Shown: one piece after another, positions 13,537 to 13,697 of the stretch
How the letters are laid out: every line of letters starts with the position of its first letter
How positions within the stretch are numbered: position 1 is the first letter of the stretch
Origin: Candidatus Latescibacterota bacterium
GTDB taxonomy: Bacteria > Latescibacterota > 4484-107 > B68-G9
Assembly: GCA_012962735.1 (NCBI GenBank)
Contig: DTXA01000290.1
Span: 1-13,697, forward strand
Direction of reading: 5' to 3'
DNA length: 13,697 nucleotides
Notes under the pieces: model-generated
Told to the model about the DNA's origin: nothing
Database searches by the model: none
Seen by the model: the letters and a program-made list of their open reading frames with translations, nothing else
Made by a program: the position numbers and the translations under genes

Positions 13537-13697
13537 ATGGGCAGGTATAGGTGGATGTATTACCTCACGGGGCTTCCGGGCTGGATGAGGTTCGGGTTCT
13601 CCCCGGGTTGGGGAGGACTTCCCCCCGGAGCCCAGTTCCTCCTGACGGGGACCTGGCCTACGCCGCAGGCACAGGCCTTCTGGAACGCTTTGCAGGC
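13537..13697 (+). CDS. Small aromatic protein, 3' end beyond the window, unknown function
   Basis: The ATG at 13537 opens a frame that stays open to the window edge, giving 53 residues. It begins MGRYRWMYYLTGLPGWMRFG, continues FSPGWGGLPPGAQFLL and ends ...TPQAQAFWNALQ. It follows an exceptionally strong ribosome site, AAAGGAGGTGAGG (13521-13533), nearly identical to the one before the previous small gene. The TGLPGWMRFG-type start resembles small proteins I recall near Mrp/NifX-like genes in anaerobes; this is unverified. It is the second gene of the predicted sigma-54 operon, separated from the first by a hairpin. Family and full length cannot be judged from the fragment. Confidence 0.7.
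   Translation, partial: MGRYRWMYYLTGLPGWMRFGFSPGWGGLPPGAQFLLTGTWPTPQAQAFWNALQ

Noticed and set aside
1..13697. tRNA, rRNA, CRISPR arrays, insertion sequences, attachment sites
   Set aside because: No cloverleaf-like sequence, regularly spaced repeats, transposase gene or terminal repeats were seen. Apart from the AT-rich island, base composition and codon use are uniform.

Overview
The window is a tightly packed, GC-rich bacterial segment in which every gene except the first lies on the + strand. The bacterial-type RadA, the MurNAc-L-Ala amidase with an AMIN domain, the sigma-54 activator and the microcompartment shell genes rule out an archaeon. Arginine is written mostly as AGG and isoleucine often as ATA, as in several thermophilic anaerobes. 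Together with the archaemetzincin, the microcompartment and the small Trp/Pro-rich proteins, this fits an anaerobic, possibly thermophilic bacterium. Synergistota is my best guess, but I cannot prove it from this sequence.

Layout: (1) 3-650, minus strand, 5' part of radA, with divergent sigma-70-type promoters in the 651-798 spacer. (2) 799-5861, a stand-alone homocysteine S-methyltransferase domain, a cobalamin-binding radical SAM protein, an internally duplicated membrane protein of unknown function and an alkaline-phosphatase-superfamily hydrolase, mostly overlapping end to start. (3) 5864-8184, a minimal bacterial microcompartment (BMC) module: two hexameric shell proteins, one pentameric vertex protein and a CoA-acylating aldehyde dehydrogenase with a typical N-terminal encapsulation helix. 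The dehydrogenase frame is broken by one missing base in a C run at about 7157-7161. (4) 8181-10902, archaemetzincin, a Gfo/Idh/MocA dehydrogenase and a cell-wall amidase, again overlapping or closely spaced. (5) 10938-12653, a PAS-PAS-AAA+-Fis sigma-54 activator. (6) 12641-12741, an AT-rich island with dyad symmetry, then a DUF3267-type membrane zinc protein. (7) 13247-13263, a consensus-perfect sigma-54 promoter embedded in the end of that gene, followed by two small aromatic/proline-rich proteins, the second cut by the window edge.

How they fit together: genes 799-10902 could be one long transcript in which the BMC module sits between genes of unrelated-looking function. No signature enzyme (diol dehydratase, ethanolamine lyase, glycyl-radical enzyme, aldolase) is visible, so the aldehyde substrate is unknown. 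The 3' end looks like a self-contained sigma-54 regulon: activator, AT-rich control region, perfect -24/-12 promoter and small proteins. It resembles the sigma-54-controlled ORP/Mrp-type clusters of anaerobes, and the genes just beyond position 13697 should decide this.

Limits: all family calls are from reading motifs by eye. No database search was done.
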